Shown: positions 1-12,026, numbered from the stretch's first letter. The stretch: 64,000 nt of DNA from Gottschalkia acidurici 9a (GCF_000299355.1 NC_018664.1:310001-374000); one strand, 5' to 3'. The notes: generated by a model from the sequence alone, not told the origin. Translations and numbers: made by a program.

Positions 1-1
1 T

Positions 2-2449
2 ACATTTAAAGACGTAAATAAGCCTTATAGAGTAGTGTTTAAGACTAAAATTATCAAATCTATAACACAAAGTAATTATGAGAATACTGCTAATGTAGGT
101 AATATTGGATATTCAGCTTCAGTAAGCTACAATGATTCAGAAAAGTTTGTAGAAAAGTCAGGAAAGCAAAATGGTAAAAATATAGATTGGAAAATTGATG
201 TTAATAAGAGTTTGTCTAGGATACAAGATGCAACACTAATAGATGAATCAACAGGTGGACATTTAGTAAAAGAAGATAGCTTTAAAGTTTACGAAACTAA
301 GAATCCAACAAAAATTCTTGAAAAAGGAGTAGACTATAATCTAGATGTCAGTGAAGAGGTATGGACAGATACATCAAAGACTCAAAATTTTGAATTAAAC
401 TTTACAAATACAATAGATACTATGTACACAGTTGAATATCAAACAGAGATTATAGTGCTAGAAAACGGTACAAATCTTACAAATAAGGTTTATTTTAAAG
501 GTGAAGGGCAAAATCAGCTAGGTAGTCCAGACCAAGGTAATGTACAAATTCGTTTAACAAGTGGAGATGGCTCTGCCATAGGCGAGTTTGGAAGTTTAAC
601 TATAAATAAAGTTGACGGACATGATGAAACTGCTTTAGAAGGAGTAGAATTCACTATATATAACTCAAGAGGAAAAAGCATGAAGACGCTTAACACTAAT
701 AATAAGGGAGTCATATACTTACCGAGTCTTTTTTACGGTGAATACACTTTAAGAGAAACTAAAATGATAGATGGATATCAAGCTCTCGAAGAAGATATAA
801 AAGTAACTATAAATAAAAAGGATACAGAGCAAACAATTAAAAACTATAAATTAGGAGTATTAGAAGTTCTAAAAATAGATGGTAGAGATGATACTAAACT
901 TTCAGGAGGTGAATTTGAAGTTAAGGATTCTGAAGGAAATGTTATAGGTACAATAACTACAGGTATTGATGGAAAGGCTACCCTAGACGGTCTAGAGTTT
1001 GGAACATATACGGTAAAGGAGACAAAATCACCACAAGGCTATGAGCTAGATACTAAAGAATATACTATAGAAGTGACAAAAGAAAAGGTGAATAAACCTA
1101 TATTGCTAGAGGTAAAGAACTATAGCCAAGTTTCACTAGAGATTTTAAAAGTAGATAGCGAAGATGAAAGTAAATTACTATCAGGCGCGGTATTTGAAGT
1201 TAGAGATTTAGGTGGAAAAAGAGTAGGATCTGTTATTACTGATACGAATGGTAAAGGTAAGATAGATAACTTATCACTAGGAAAATATACATTTATAGAG
1301 ACAAAAGCACCTAGTGGATACAAGTTAGATACTACAAGATATGAACTAAATGTAGATGAAAATAGTTCGAAATTAATTGAACTAAAAATACAGAACGAAA
1401 AAAGACCAGAGACACCACAGAATCCAGAAAGTGAATTTGGTAAATTAAAAATAATTAAAGTAGACAGTGAAGACATAGACATAAAACTACAAGGAGCACA
1501 ATTTGAGGTTAGAAACTCTAGTGGTAAACTTATAAAAACAGTGGTTACAGATATGAATGGAATGGCCATTATAGAAAACTTACCATTTGGAGAATATCTA
1601 ATAAAGGAAACAAAGGCACCAAATCTATATAAGATGGATGATACAGAGTACACTGTAACTATAGATAGAAGTAATGTTACTGATGCACTTGAAATTGAAT
1701 TGAAAAACTTTAAGAAATCACAAGACAGCGTTGGAAGACTAAAGATAACTAAGGTAGACAGTAAAGACCTTGCAACGTTTTTATTCGGAGCAGTATTCGA
1801 GATTAGAGATTCTGATGGATATTTAATACAAACATTGATTACAGATAATGATGGAGTAGCCATATCAGAAGAGTTGTCATTTGGAAATTATACAGTAGTA
1901 GAGACAAAAGCACCTATTGGATATAAGCTAAATACCACTAAACATAATGTAACTATAAACGGCACTAATATTGATAAGATAGCTTTATTAGAAGTAAAAA
2001 ATATAAAGTTAACTTCACCACCAATAGATCCAGTAGATCCGACAGATTCAGAAAACAAAGAGAGACCGAGAGAAAAACGAAGATCAAAAGAAAAAGATAA
2101 ACCAACAAATCCACAGGAAGAAAAAATACCAGAGGAAACGACAGATCCAGAACATCCATTATACCCGATAGATTCAGAAAATCCGAATAATCAACTAGAG
2201 ACTGATGACCAAGATGAATCTGTAGATATAGAGAATATAGAAGAATCAATAAAGCCGAGTGAAATAGAGAAACAAATAAAATTAGAAGAAACAAAGGGGC
2301 TGCTTAATGCTAACGCTCAGATTCAAGATGAGACAAAAGCCAAAGAAGTACTACCTAAAACAGGTGAAATGAAAAAAACAGTATTTTATATATTAGGAAC
2401 ATTATTAATATTATCAGGAATATTAATAAGAAAGAGAACATATAATTAA
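2..2449 (+). CDS. LPXTG-anchored adhesin with five Cna-B/SpaA-like domains (5' end outside window)
   Basis: The frame is open from base 2, so the start lies upstream and the GTG at 35 is internal. Counting from that GTG, residues 1-185 resemble the end of a collagen-adhesin-type head. Five repeated Cna-B/SpaA (transthyretin-like) domains follow, starting near 188, 272, 366, 468 and 566. Each opens with a L-x-I-x-K-V/I-D-x strand containing the Lys of isopeptide-type domains and carries an E-T-K box near its end. A Pro/Asp/Glu-rich spacer (about 660-770) leads to a sorting signal: LPKTG at 773-777, a membrane segment and the basic tail RKRTYN. The protein should be linked to peptidoglycan by a sortase, and a sortase gene follows directly. 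Ligand unknown. Confidence 0.9.
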   Translation, partial: TFKDVNKPYRVVFKTKIIKSITQSNYENTANVGNIGYSASVSYNDSEKFVEKSGKQNGKNIDWKIDVNKSLSRIQDATLIDESTGGHLVKEDSFKVYETKNPTKILEKGVDYNLDVSEEVWTDTSKTQNFELNFTNTIDTMYTVEYQTEIIVLENGTNLTNKVYFKGEGQNQLGSPDQGNVQIRLTSGDGSAIGEFGSLTINKVDGHDETALEGVEFTIYNSRGKSMKTLNTNNKGVIYLPSLFYGEYTLRETKMIDGYQALEEDIKVTINKKDTEQTIKNYKLGVLEVLKIDGRDDTKLSGGEFEVKDSEGNVIGTITTGIDGKATLDGLEFGTYTVKETKSPQGYELDTKEYTIEVTKEKVNKPILLEVKNYSQVSLEILKVDSEDESKLLSGAVFEVRDLGGKRVGSVITDTNGKGKIDNLSLGKYTFIETKAPSGYKLDTTRYELNVDENSSKLIELKIQNEKRPETPQNPESEFGKLKIIKVDSEDIDIKLQGAQFEVRNSSGKLIKTVVTDMNGMAIIENLPFGEYLIKETKAPNLYKMDDTEYTVTIDRSNVTDALEIELKNFKKSQDSVGRLKITKVDSKDLATFLFGAVFEIRDSDGYLIQTLITDNDGVAISEELSFGNYTVVETKAPIGYKLNTTKHNVTINGTNIDKIALLEVKNIKLTSPPIDPVDPTDSENKERPREKRRSKEKDKPTNPQEEKIPEETTDPEHPLYPIDSENPNNQLETDDQDESVDIENIEESIKPSEIEKQIKLEETKGLLNANAQIQDETKAKEVLPKTGEMKKTVFYILGTLLILSGILIRKRTYN

Positions 2450-2454
2450 ATTTT

Positions 2455-2484
2455 AAAAGGCAGATTGTATAATCTGTCTTTTTT
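2455..2484 (+). terminator. Hairpin with T-tract between adhesin and sortase genes
   Basis: A 12-base arm (2455-2466) pairs with 2471-2482 across a GTAT loop and runs into six T residues, the form of an intrinsic terminator. It sits only about 20 bases upstream of the sortase start. It therefore probably works as a partial terminator that lowers sortase expression relative to the adhesin, or the sortase has its own promoter. Confidence 0.7.
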
Positions 2485-2507
2485 AATAAAAACAAGGAGA
2501 GTTGAAT

Positions 2508-3110
2508 GTGAAGAGGAGGTTAATCTCAACAATTTTTATAATAGTTGGACTATCCATTATAGCATATCCTAAATCTATGGAGATACGAAATGACTATAAG
2601 CAGCAAAGACTTAAAAGTGAGTGGAGTAAAAGTTTAAGTCTAATAGATAGTGGAGATATAGAAGAGGTGCAGGAACAAGGTAGTAAGAAAGAAGATAATA
2701 AGGAATATAGTAATAGAAACATGGATGGAATACTGAGGATAAGAAAGATCAACTTAGAGTTACCAATACTTAAAGGAGCAACACCGAAAAACCTTAACAG
2801 CACAGTGGCAAGTGTAAATGACACAACTAAGGTAGGTGAAGTCGGAAATTATTCTATAGCTGGACATAGAAGTCATACCTATGGACGAAACTTTAACAGA
2901 CTAGATGAACTTAAAAAAGGAGATAGCATAGAAGTAGAGACTGAAAGAGAAAAATATATATTTATTGTATCAGAAAAGCTTTATGTTGAACCGGAAGAGG
3001 TAAGTGTATTAGAAGGAAATAATAAAGATAAAGAAATAACATTAATTACATGTCATCCTATGATTAATCCAACACATAGACTAATAGTAAAGGGTAAGAT
3101 AGTTGATTGA
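2508..3110 (+). CDS. Sortase (cysteine transpeptidase, class A/D-like)
   Basis: About 200 residues with one N-terminal membrane anchor (residues 4-21) and no C-terminal membrane segment, which argues against a class C pilin sortase. The catalytic triad is visible: His120 in the IAGHRSH motif, Cys182 in TLITC and Arg191 in THRL. It should cut the LPKTG signal of the upstream adhesin and join it to the cell wall. I take GTG at 2508 as start because AAGGAGA at 2494-2500 lies seven bases upstream; the TTG at 2502 is too close to it. Class is not certain from sequence alone. Confidence 0.88.
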   Translation: MKRRLISTIFIIVGLSIIAYPKSMEIRNDYKQQRLKSEWSKSLSLIDSGDIEEVQEQGSKKEDNKEYSNRNMDGILRIRKINLELPILKGATPKNLNSTVASVNDTTKVGEVGNYSIAGHRSHTYGRNFNRLDELKKGDSIEVETEREKYIFIVSEKLYVEPEEVSVLEGNNKDKEITLITCHPMINPTHRLIVKGKIVD

Positions 3111-3332
3111 GAATTTTTATATTGGTATAATGCTTTAAATAAGAGTATATAATATAAAAATATGACTATTAATTGCATGGAAGATGATGTATATGGATAA
3201 TAAATTAAGAAAAACAATATAAAATTAATATAAATTAAATTAATCATATATAAATACATATAAAAGTTTGATATAATTAAAAATGAAGCTTGATTAGATA
3301 AAATTTATTAAGTAACATAGTACTCATAAGGA

Positions 3333-3359
3333 TTAGCACTCTCTAATAATGAGTGCTAA
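3333..3359 (+). promoter_or_regulatory. CIRCE operator (HrcA binding site)
   Basis: The sequence has the exact consensus TTAGCACTC, nine spacer bases, GAGTGCTAA. It lies 46 bases upstream of groES. CIRCE is the binding site of the heat-shock repressor HrcA, so groES-groEL here should be HrcA-controlled. A plausible but weak promoter (TTGATT at 3290-3295, TAACAT at 3313-3318, 17-base spacer) would place the transcript start just before the operator. The rest of 3111-3405 shows no gene. Confidence 0.95.
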
Positions 3360-3405
3360 TAACGAAGTGAAAATAATATTAATATAAATATAAGGAGGGT
3401 CTTAA

Positions 3406-3687
3406 ATGAGCATAAAACCATTAGGAGACAGAGTAGTTATTAAGAAAGTTGAAGTTGAGGAAAAAACTAAAAGTGGTATAATCCTTACTGGATCAGCAAA
3501 AGAAGAGCCACAGGTAGCAGAAATAGTTGCTATTGGAGCAGGAGTACTTAATGATGAAAAGTTAAAAAATGAAGTTAAAGTTGGGGATAAAGTAATATTC
3601 TCGAAATATGCTGGATCAGAAGTTGAAGTGGATGGGGAAGAATATACTATACTAAAAATAGCAGATGTACTAGCTGTATTAGGATAA
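3406..3687 (+). CDS. groES: Co-chaperonin GroES
   Basis: 93 residues, the usual length for the 10-kDa co-chaperonin. It begins with the typical MSIKPLGDRV and has the mobile loop around residues 17-34 (KTKSGIIL). It forms the heptameric lid of the GroEL folding chamber. AAGGAGGG lies just upstream of the ATG. The CIRCE element upstream and groEL 174 bases downstream mark the standard groESL operon. Confidence 0.98.
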   Translation: MSIKPLGDRVVIKKVEVEEKTKSGIILTGSAKEEPQVAEIVAIGAGVLNDEKLKNEVKVGDKVIFSKYAGSEVEVDGEEYTILKIADVLAVLG

Positions 3688-3807
3688 GCAAATAAATTCA
3701 ATAGTAATTTAGTTTATAAATTACTTGTTATTTGTGTACTTAAAAATATTTATAAGAAAGATTTAAAGATTAAATTACCAAGATAATTTTTGTATATTGT
3801 GTTTTGA

Positions 3808-5493
<1,686 letters not shown>

Positions 5494-5544
5494 AACAAAC
5501 TTTAAAAAAGTACGTTGAGCAAAACATTCTTAGAAAATTAAACT

Positions 5545-5602
5545 ATAGATTTGTAAACGGGATGAGAATGTAACTAGTGTCCGTTTACAAATCTATTTTT
5601 TT
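5545..5602 (+). terminator. Terminator after groESL
   Basis: A perfect 16-base-pair stem (5545-5560 with 5581-5596), a 20-base loop and seven T residues follow groEL by about 50 bases. This is a strong intrinsic terminator that closes the chaperonin operon. Confidence 0.92.
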
Positions 5603-5619
5603 ATATACATAATAAGACT

Positions 5620-5647
5620 TTGTTTCTTTGTTGTTTTGTTGTATAAT
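5620..5647 (+). promoter_or_regulatory. Sigma-A-type promoter for guaA
   Basis: TTGTTT (5620-5625) and TATAAT (5642-5647) are 16 bases apart. Transcription would begin near 5654, leaving a leader of about 170 bases before the guaA start. Confidence 0.6.
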
Positions 5648-5718
5648 GATTGTTTACATCGAACTTATTATATGAACAAGAAAAAAATGATATTTTTTTG
5701 AAAAAAAATACTTTTAAA

Positions 5719-5797
5719 ATTTATTCATATAAACTATAATAATTATTGGACATAATAAGTTTGAGGATGGGTAAAACTTAAGTGTAGCGGAATAAAT
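5719..5797 (+). other. Possible structured 5' leader of guaA
   Basis: ATTTATTC (5719-5726) pairs perfectly with GAATAAAT (5790-5797). Inside, ATTAT (5742-5746) can pair with ATAAT (5752-5756), and AAGTTT (5757-5762) with AAACTT (5774-5779), giving a three-way-junction outline. A purine aptamer was considered because the gene makes GMP, but the conserved J2/3 and J3/1 bases of that class are not present. It may be an unassigned regulatory RNA or a chance fold of AT-rich sequence. Confidence 0.25.
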
Positions 5798-5824
5798 ACT
5801 TTTTACTTTAAGAGGAGGTAAAAT

Positions 5825-6814
5825 ATGGAAACAAATCAAGACATACGTAGTAAAGTAGAAGCAAATTGGGACGCAGAAGTATTTGCTAAAGAAACTATAG
5901 AAGAAATTAAAAAGCAAATTGGAGACAGAAAAGCTATATGTGCACTATCAGGTGGAGTAGATTCATCAGTAGCGGCAGTCTTAGTTCATAAAGCAATAGG
6001 CTCTAATTTAACTTGTATATTCGTAGATCATGGTCTTATGAGAAAAGACGAGGGAGACCAAGTTGAAGAGATATTCAAAAAAACTTTTGATATGAACCTT
6101 ATAAGAGTAAATGCTCAAGATAGATTTTTAGGAAAACTAAAAGGCGTAACTGATCCAGAGCAAAAGAGAAAAATAATAGGTGAAGAGTTTATAAGAGTAT
6201 TTGAAGAGGAAAAAGAAAAAATAGGAAAAACGGACTTTTTAGTTCAAGGAACAATATATCCAGACATCGTAGAAAGTAAAACGGATGAAGGTCAAGTTAT
6301 AAAAAGTCACCACAACGTAGGTGGGCTTCCTGAAGATGTGGATTTTGAACTAGTAGAGCCAGTTAAAGCGCTATACAAATACGAAGTAAGAGAAGTTGGA
6401 AGAATATTAGGAATACCAGATAAACTAGTAGACAGACAACCATTCCCAGGGCCAGGACTAGGAGTAAGAGTAATAGGTGAAATAACTAAAGAAAAGTTAG
6501 ATACATTAAGAGAAGCAGACTGGATATTCAGAACAGAATTAGAAGATGCAGGACTTAACAAAGAGATATGGCAATACTTTGCAGCAATACTAGACATCAG
6601 AAGTGTTGGTATGACAGAAGGTGAAAGAACATATAACCACACTATAGCACTTAGAGCGATACACACAGAAGATGCTATGACAGCAGATTGGGCAAGAATA
6701 CCATATGATATACTTGAAAAAGTTTCAAGAAGAATAGTAACTGAAGTAAAAGGAATAAGTAGAGTAGTTTATGATATAACAACAAAACCACCTGCAACTA
6801 TTGAGTGGGAATAA
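5825..6814 (+). CDS. guaA: GMP synthase, ATP-pyrophosphatase subunit only (no glutaminase domain)
   Basis: 329 residues that match only the C-terminal two thirds of ordinary bacterial GuaA (about 510 residues). The PP-loop SGGVDSS is at residues 42-48, and the dimerisation domain with the [11 protein letters not shown] motif and the [11 protein letters not shown] ending is intact. The enzyme adenylates XMP and aminates it to GMP. The N-terminal class I glutamine amidotransferase domain, with its Cys-His-Glu triad, is absent, and the 330 bases upstream hold no frame for it. GAGGAGG seven bases before the ATG supports the start. It resembles the split archaeal type (GuaAb). It either needs a separate glutaminase encoded elsewhere or uses free ammonia. 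Confidence 0.92.
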   Translation: METNQDIRSKVEANWDAEVFAKETIEEIKKQIGDRKAICALSGGVDSSVAAVLVHKAIGSNLTCIFVDHGLMRKDEGDQVEEIFKKTFDMNLIRVNAQDRFLGKLKGVTDPEQKRKIIGEEFIRVFEEEKEKIGKTDFLVQGTIYPDIVESKTDEGQVIKSHHNVGGLPEDVDFELVEPVKALYKYEVREVGRILGIPDKLVDRQPFPGPGLGVRVIGEITKEKLDTLREADWIFRTELEDAGLNKEIWQYFAAILDIRSVGMTEGERTYNHTIALRAIHTEDAMTADWARIPYDILEKVSRRIVTEVKGISRVVYDITTKPPATIEWE

Positions 6815-6839
6815 AATTAAAGCAAATATGAGAATAAAG

Positions 6840-6884
6840 AATGGTGGCTATAACTTATTATAAGGTTATAGCCACCATTTTTTA
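6840..6884 (+). terminator. Terminator after guaA
   Basis: A perfect 15-base-pair stem (6840-6854 with 6865-6879) is followed by a short T-run. It ends the guaA transcript before purH. Confidence 0.9.
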
Positions 6885-6991
6885 TTTAATGTTTATATTA
6901 ATGAAGCATAGAGTAGAACAAGTATAGTATTATATATGTTATAATAAGTTAATGAGATAAAGGATTAAAGTATGAAAGGACGTTGCTAGAA

Positions 6992-8527
6992 ATGAAAAGA
7001 GCTTTAATAAGTGTTTATGATAAAACTGGTATAGTAGAGTTTACTAAAAGATTAGTTTCATTGGGATGGGAGATTTTATCTACAGGCGGAACATCAAAAA
7101 TATTAAAAGAAGAAGGAATAGAAGTAGTAGATGTTTCAGATATTACAGAGTTTCCAGAGTGCTTTGATGGAAGAGTAAAGACACTTCATCCTAAAATACA
7201 TGGAGGGTTACTTGCATTAAGGGATAATGAAGATCATGTATCCATGATGAAGAAGTTAGATATAGATTCAATAGACATGGTTGTAAATAATCTTTATCCG
7301 TTTAAAGAAACAATTTTAAAAGAAGGAGTAAGTCATGAAGAAATAATAGAAAACATAGATATAGGTGGTCCATCTATGCTTAGAGCTGCTGCAAAAAATT
7401 ATAAGTTTGTAACAGTTCTAGTAGATCCTAAAGACTATCAAATGGTTTTAGATGAACTTGCTGACAATAAAGACACAAAAGAAGAAACTAGACTATATCT
7501 TGCTAGTAAAGTTTTCAGTCAAACTAGTCACTATGACGCTTTAATCTCTAGTTACTTTAATAAGATTGCTAATATAGACTTTCCAGAAGTAATTTCTCTT
7601 ACATATGAGAAAAAACAAGATTTGAGATATGGAGAAAATCCACAACAAAAAGCAGCTTATTATACTGAAATCAAAGATGTTGAAGGAACTATTGCTAATG
7701 CTAGACAATTGCATGGAAAAGAGCTTTCTTATAATAATATAGGAGATAGCAATGGTGCTATAGAAATCTTAAAGGAATTTGAAGAACCTACAGTAGTAGC
7801 TGTGAAACATGGAAATCCTTGTGGAATAGGAAGTGCAATAAATATAGAAGATGCATTTATAAAGGCATATGAATGTGATAAAGTATCTATATTTGGGGGA
7901 GTAATAGCATTAAATAGAGAAGTTAATGAGAGAACTGCACAACTTATAAATGATATATTTATAGAAATAGTTATAGCCCCTTCGTACAATGAGAAGTCAC
8001 TAGAAATACTTAAATCAAAGAAAAATATTAGAATTTTAGAACTTTCAAACATAGATAAAAAAGACTATGAAAGCTTTAGTATGACAAAAACTTTGGGAGG
8101 ACTTTTATTACAACAAAGAAATACAAAATTATTTAATGATGAAGAAATTAGAGTAGTAACAGATAGAAAGCCTACAGAAAAAGAAATTGAAGATTTATAT
8201 TTTGCATGGAAAGCAGTAAAAGGAGTAAAATCGAATGCTATAGTTGTTGCTAAAGATAAAGGAACTACAGGAGTTGGACCTGGTCAAGTAAGTAGAATAT
8301 GGTCACTGCAAAATGCAATAAGACAGGGTGGGAAGCGAATAAAAGGAAGTGTATTAGCATCGGATGCGTTTTTCCCATTTTCAGACTGTGTAGAAGAAGC
8401 TCACTTAGCAGGTATAACTGCCATTATACATCCTGGGGGATCCATAAATGATGAGGAATCTATAAAGCTAGCGAACAAGTACAGGATTGCAATGATACTT
8501 ACAGGAATTAGACATTTTAAACACTAG
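6992..8527 (+). CDS. purH: Bifunctional AICAR formyltransferase / IMP cyclohydrolase
   Basis: 511 residues, full family length. The N-terminal MGS-like cyclohydrolase domain (about 1-190) starts [13 protein letters not shown]. The C-terminal formyltransferase domain has LRYGENPQQ, the KHGNPCG signature and the SDAFFPFSD motif. It catalyses the last two steps of IMP synthesis: formyl transfer from 10-formyl-THF to AICAR, then ring closure. The ATG at 6992 is preferred to a TTG at 6983, which lies too close to AAAGGA (6975-6980). The gene stands alone between two terminators, away from other pur genes. Fhs, encoded 4 kb downstream, makes its formyl donor. Confidence 0.97.
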   Translation: MKRALISVYDKTGIVEFTKRLVSLGWEILSTGGTSKILKEEGIEVVDVSDITEFPECFDGRVKTLHPKIHGGLLALRDNEDHVSMMKKLDIDSIDMVVNNLYPFKETILKEGVSHEEIIENIDIGGPSMLRAAAKNYKFVTVLVDPKDYQMVLDELADNKDTKEETRLYLASKVFSQTSHYDALISSYFNKIANIDFPEVISLTYEKKQDLRYGENPQQKAAYYTEIKDVEGTIANARQLHGKELSYNNIGDSNGAIEILKEFEEPTVVAVKHGNPCGIGSAINIEDAFIKAYECDKVSIFGGVIALNREVNERTAQLINDIFIEIVIAPSYNEKSLEILKSKKNIRILELSNIDKKDYESFSMTKTLGGLLLQQRNTKLFNDEEIRVVTDRKPTEKEIEDLYFAWKAVKGVKSNAIVVAKDKGTTGVGPGQVSRIWSLQNAIRQGGKRIKGSVLASDAFFPFSDCVEEAHLAGITAIIHPGGSINDEESIKLANKYRIAMILTGIRHFKH

Positions 8528-8580
8528 AAGTAAAATAAAAGTCAAGTAAGAAAATTCTACTGACTTTTATTTTACTTCTA
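8525..8580 (+). terminator. Hairpin after purH
   Basis: A perfect 20-base-pair inverted repeat (8525-8544 with 8561-8580) begins at the purH stop codon. The T-run after it is short (ATTTTA), but stem length and position suit a terminator. The remaining 8581-8780 holds no gene that I can see. Confidence 0.75.
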
Positions 8581-8780
8581 ATTTTAAAAAATTAAAAATA
8601 TGATTAAACACTAACAGTTCTGGATATATATCATATACATAATAAAAAAGGAAAACTAAAAAATATAGTTATTCTAAATGGTGTTGAAATGTGCATAGAC
8701 ACATAATTCAATGTTAAAAAATTCACAATACCAAATATAATTTAGAAATAATAAATATTCAAAAGACAGGAGGAATTGTT

Positions 8781-10817
8781 TTGTTTAAAAGCATAAAGAG
8801 TAAATTAATATCATCACTTCTAGTCAGTATATCAGTATGTGTATTAGCTATGTCTATTATAATGAGCCAAGTAGTGGAAAAGACTATGCGGGATGAATTT
8901 GTGTTTAGCAACAAAAATGAAATATTGAAAGTAGAGAACTTAGTGAATACCTATTTTAATGAAATGTTTAATAATATTAGTATGCTAGCCGAGAATGAAA
9001 TAGTAAAGCAAGCTGATGATACTATAGTTAGTTACATAGATAAGACAGATCCAAGTGGAGAAATAAAGATGACACCTAGAGAAAATGGTGGAATAGAAAC
9101 AGAAATGTATAAGGTATATGAAAATTTTGCTAAGACACATCCTGGTATATCGGATGTATACTTTGCTACAACAGATGGTAGGTATGTTCAATATGCGGAA
9201 GGTTCAGTAAAAAACAATTATAATCCTACTGAAAGACCGTGGTTTAAGAAAGCAATGACAGAACCGGGAAAACCTTTGCAGACAGAAGCATATTATTGGG
9301 CAGGAGCAAACGCAGCAAACGTGAGCGTAGTGTCAACTGTAACCAACAATGCAGGTGAAACTATAGGTGTTCAGGCTATGGATATAGCTCTAAGTGGACT
9401 GACAGACATGATATCTGACATAAAAGTAGGAAAAGAAGGCTATATCATCCTTATTGAAGATACAGGCACAATATTATCACATCCTAAAAAAAGTGACTTG
9501 AACTTTAAAAACATATCAGAAACAAATTTAAAAGAACTAAAAACCAAAGATGAAGAAATAATAGAAATTAAAGATGATAAAGAAGACTACATAATGAGTA
9601 CACACATATCTAAAGTAAATGGATGGAAATACATATCAGTAATACCTAAGAGTGAACTATTACAAAAAACTAATGCTATAAACTATTCTATAATTTCTCT
9701 GGGAGTAGCTATATTATTAATATCATTAATAGTTTCTATTATAATATCTAAAGGAATATCTAAACCAATTCAGAGAATAAGAGATTTAATGAAAGAGGTT
9801 GAAGAAGGTAACTTTAATGTCAGGTCTGAAATAAAAGGAAAGGATGAAGTAGCTCAATTATCTGAAAGCTTTAATAATATGACAGAAAATATAAAAACAC
9901 TAATACAAAGCTCAAAAGTTATCTCAGACGACATAATAGATTCGGCAAATGTACTTTCTCAGATGTCAGATCAGGTCTCTATATCAGCAGAAGAGATAAC
10001 ACAGGCAATATCTGATTTAGCAACAGAAACTTATGAACAATCAACACAAACAGAAGGTATAGTTGAAGCTATAGAGCAAATCACTCAAGAAGTAGAATCA
10101 GTATCAGTTATTATATCAGAGAAAACAAATAATGCTGAAAGTTTAACTTCTCAAGGTATAGAAACAGTAAACATTTTAGATAAAACTATGAAGGAAACAG
10201 TAGATTCATCTGAGCAAGTATCTAGCGCTGTATCAATACTCAACGAAAAATCTACTCATATAGAAGATATAGTAAATATGATAAAACATATATCGGATGA
10301 GACAGGTCTACTTGCATTAAATGCATCTATAGAAGCAGCAAGAGCAGGTGATGCAGGTAGAGGATTTGGCGTAGTTGCAACTGAAATAGGGAAGTTAGCA
10401 GAAGAGTCTAAAAAATCTACTGATGAAATTGAAAAAATAATTGGAGAGATTCAGAAAGAAATAGAGAAGTCAGTAGTAGCTATGGAAAAATCTAATGATT
10501 TAATTGCAGAGAACAGTAAGATAGTTGTAAATACCAAAAATGTATTTGAAAATATAGTTAACAATATAGATGATATAAAGGAAGAGGCTGAAGTACTAAA
10601 CAACGCTATGAAGAAAATGGCTAGAGAAAAAGATCATACAGCGGAAGCTATTTATAAAATAACTTCATCTTCACAGCAGACAGCTGCCACTTCAGAAGAA
10701 ATTACAGCATCGTCTGAAGAGCAAACCTCATCTATTCATACTATAACATCGTCAATTCAAACACTAAGACAACTTTCTAATAGTTTAGAAAGTTCTATAT
10801 CAAAGTTCAGTGTTTAA
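8781..10817 (+). CDS. Methyl-accepting chemotaxis protein with dCache sensor
   Basis: 678 residues: membrane segment (about 10-31), extracellular double-Cache sensor (about 35-295), second membrane segment (about 301-322), HAMP (about 323-375) and a long cytoplasmic signalling hairpin. The conserved tip ([17 protein letters not shown]) is near residues 507-525. It relays ligand binding to CheA/CheW. The sensor has a Y-N-P-x-x-R-P-W-F segment typical of dCache_1, but Phe stands where amino-acid sensors usually have Tyr, and the following Y-x-D is not evident, so the ligand is open. The start is TTG at 8781, seven bases after AGGAGG. No che genes are adjacent. Confidence 0.95.
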   Translation: MFKSIKSKLISSLLVSISVCVLAMSIIMSQVVEKTMRDEFVFSNKNEILKVENLVNTYFNEMFNNISMLAENEIVKQADDTIVSYIDKTDPSGEIKMTPRENGGIETEMYKVYENFAKTHPGISDVYFATTDGRYVQYAEGSVKNNYNPTERPWFKKAMTEPGKPLQTEAYYWAGANAANVSVVSTVTNNAGETIGVQAMDIALSGLTDMISDIKVGKEGYIILIEDTGTILSHPKKSDLNFKNISETNLKELKTKDEEIIEIKDDKEDYIMSTHISKVNGWKYISVIPKSELLQKTNAINYSIISLGVAILLISLIVSIIISKGISKPIQRIRDLMKEVEEGNFNVRSEIKGKDEVAQLSESFNNMTENIKTLIQSSKVISDDIIDSANVLSQMSDQVSISAEEITQAISDLATETYEQSTQTEGIVEAIEQITQEVESVSVIISEKTNNAESLTSQGIETVNILDKTMKETVDSSEQVSSAVSILNEKSTHIEDIVNMIKHISDETGLLALNASIEAARAGDAGRGFGVVATEIGKLAEESKKSTDEIEKIIGEIQKEIEKSVVAMEKSNDLIAENSKIVVNTKNVFENIVNNIDDIKEEAEVLNNAMKKMAREKDHTAEAIYKITSSSQQTAATSEEITASSEEQTSSIHTITSSIQTLRQLSNSLESSISKFSV

Positions 10818-10960
10818 GAGGGCACTTATTTGGAAGAACTATAAGGTATTTATTTGATTTTGAGGATACATATAGTTCTTTCAATACCAAGGTATGCTAA
10901 GGCTTGTTAACAATTGGTCAAGGGGGTTTTTATTTTATAAAAAAACGCTATTATAATGTT

Positions 10961-10988
10961 TTGCATATATATAATTTTATGATATAAT
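10961..10988 (+). promoter_or_regulatory. Promoter for the formimidoyltransferase gene
   Basis: TTGCAT (10961-10966) and TATAAT (10983-10988) with a 16-base spacer predict a start near 10995 and a leader of about 87 bases. Upstream, 10834-10843 and 10871-10880 form a 10-base-pair stem without a T-tract, probably tied to the end of the chemoreceptor transcript. Confidence 0.65.
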
Positions 10989-11081
10989 GACATTGTGAAG
11001 TAGCCTGAAAAAAATATAGACTTGGGCTTCTTACATAGGTTTATATTTTTTTATATATAACAATAAAGAGGAGGAGTTATA

Positions 11082-12026
11082 ATGTCACAAGAAAAACAAT
11101 ATATTTTAGCTGTGCCTAACTTTAGTGACGGTAGAAGAGAAGATGTAATCGAAGCTGTTACTGGTGAACTTAAAGGAATTGAAGGAGTTAAACTAGTAAG
11201 TGTTGAGCCAGAGCATGATTTCAACAGAACAGTTGTTACTGTAATAGGAGAGCCAGCACCATTAAAAGAAGCATTAATAAAAATGGCTTCTAAATCTATT
11301 GAATTAATCGACATGAGAGAGCAAAGTGGTACTCACCCAAGAATTGGTGCTCAAGATACTATACCTCTATTCCCATTAATGAATGCTACAGTTGAAGAGT
11401 GTGTGAAACTAGCTGATGAAATCGGTAAAGAATTACACGAAAAAACTGGAGTACCTATATTCTATGCTGCGGACAATGCTACTACAGAAGATAGAAAAGC
11501 ATTAGCATTCATAAGAAAAGGACAATATGAAGGATTAAGAGATTTATTAAAAGAAATCAAAGATGATGCTTCAAGAAAAGACGAATATGAGTCAAGAAAA
11601 CCAGACTTAAGTACAGATGGTTTATTATCAGATAAATCAGGAGCTACTATATGTTCAGCTGAAGCAGAAGGATTAACTGCTTACAACGTATTCTTAAACA
11701 CTGAAGATGTTGATATAGCTAAGAAAATAGCTAAAGCTGTTAGAGGACCAAGTGGTGGATTCTCAACTACAAGAGCAGTTGGAATCAAATTCCCTGAATA
11801 CCAAGGAGTTGTTGTTTCTGTAAACATGTTTGACTGTGAAAATACTCCAGTATACAGAGTATTCGAATTAGTTAAACAAGAAGCGGCTAGATACGGAATA
11901 GCTGTAACTGGTTCAGAATTAGTTGGACCAATCAAATTAGCATATGTTGTAAATTCTTTAGAGTACTACCTAGGACTACAAGGATTTAGAATAGATCAAA
12001 TATTAGAAACTCACTTATATGACTAA
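11082..12026 (+). CDS. Formimidoyltransferase (glutamate or glycine formimidoyltransferase)
   Basis: 314 residues, equal to the N-terminal formiminotransferase half of animal FTCD and to stand-alone bacterial forms. VPNFSDGR (11-18) and HPRIGAQD (85-92, with the catalytic His85) are conserved. It moves the formimino group from formiminoglutamate or formiminoglycine to tetrahydrofolate, giving 5-formimino-THF. No cyclodeaminase domain is fused and no histidine-degradation (hut) gene is nearby. Instead fhs follows 123 bases later. In purine-fermenting clostridia the related enzyme acts on formiminoglycine, so the annotation 'glutamate' may be wrong here. GAGGAGG precedes the ATG, and codon use looks highly expressed, like that of fhs and groEL. 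Confidence 0.9.
   Translation: MSQEKQYILAVPNFSDGRREDVIEAVTGELKGIEGVKLVSVEPEHDFNRTVVTVIGEPAPLKEALIKMASKSIELIDMREQSGTHPRIGAQDTIPLFPLMNATVEECVKLADEIGKELHEKTGVPIFYAADNATTEDRKALAFIRKGQYEGLRDLLKEIKDDASRKDEYESRKPDLSTDGLLSDKSGATICSAEAEGLTAYNVFLNTEDVDIAKKIAKAVRGPSGGFSTTRAVGIKFPEYQGVVVSVNMFDCENTPVYRVFELVKQEAARYGIAVTGSELVGPIKLAYVVNSLEYYLGLQGFRIDQILETHLYD

Noticed and set aside
1120-1863. Long minus-strand open frame of 247 codons
   Set aside because: Antisense of the repeated adhesin domains; Ser/Pro/Leu-rich with no ribosome site, a shadow of AT-rich coding DNA.
5719-5797. Purine (guanine/adenine) riboswitch
   Set aside because: CATATAA and AAGTTT recall parts of the aptamer, but the conserved J2/3 and J3/1 bases and the loop-loop pairing are missing.
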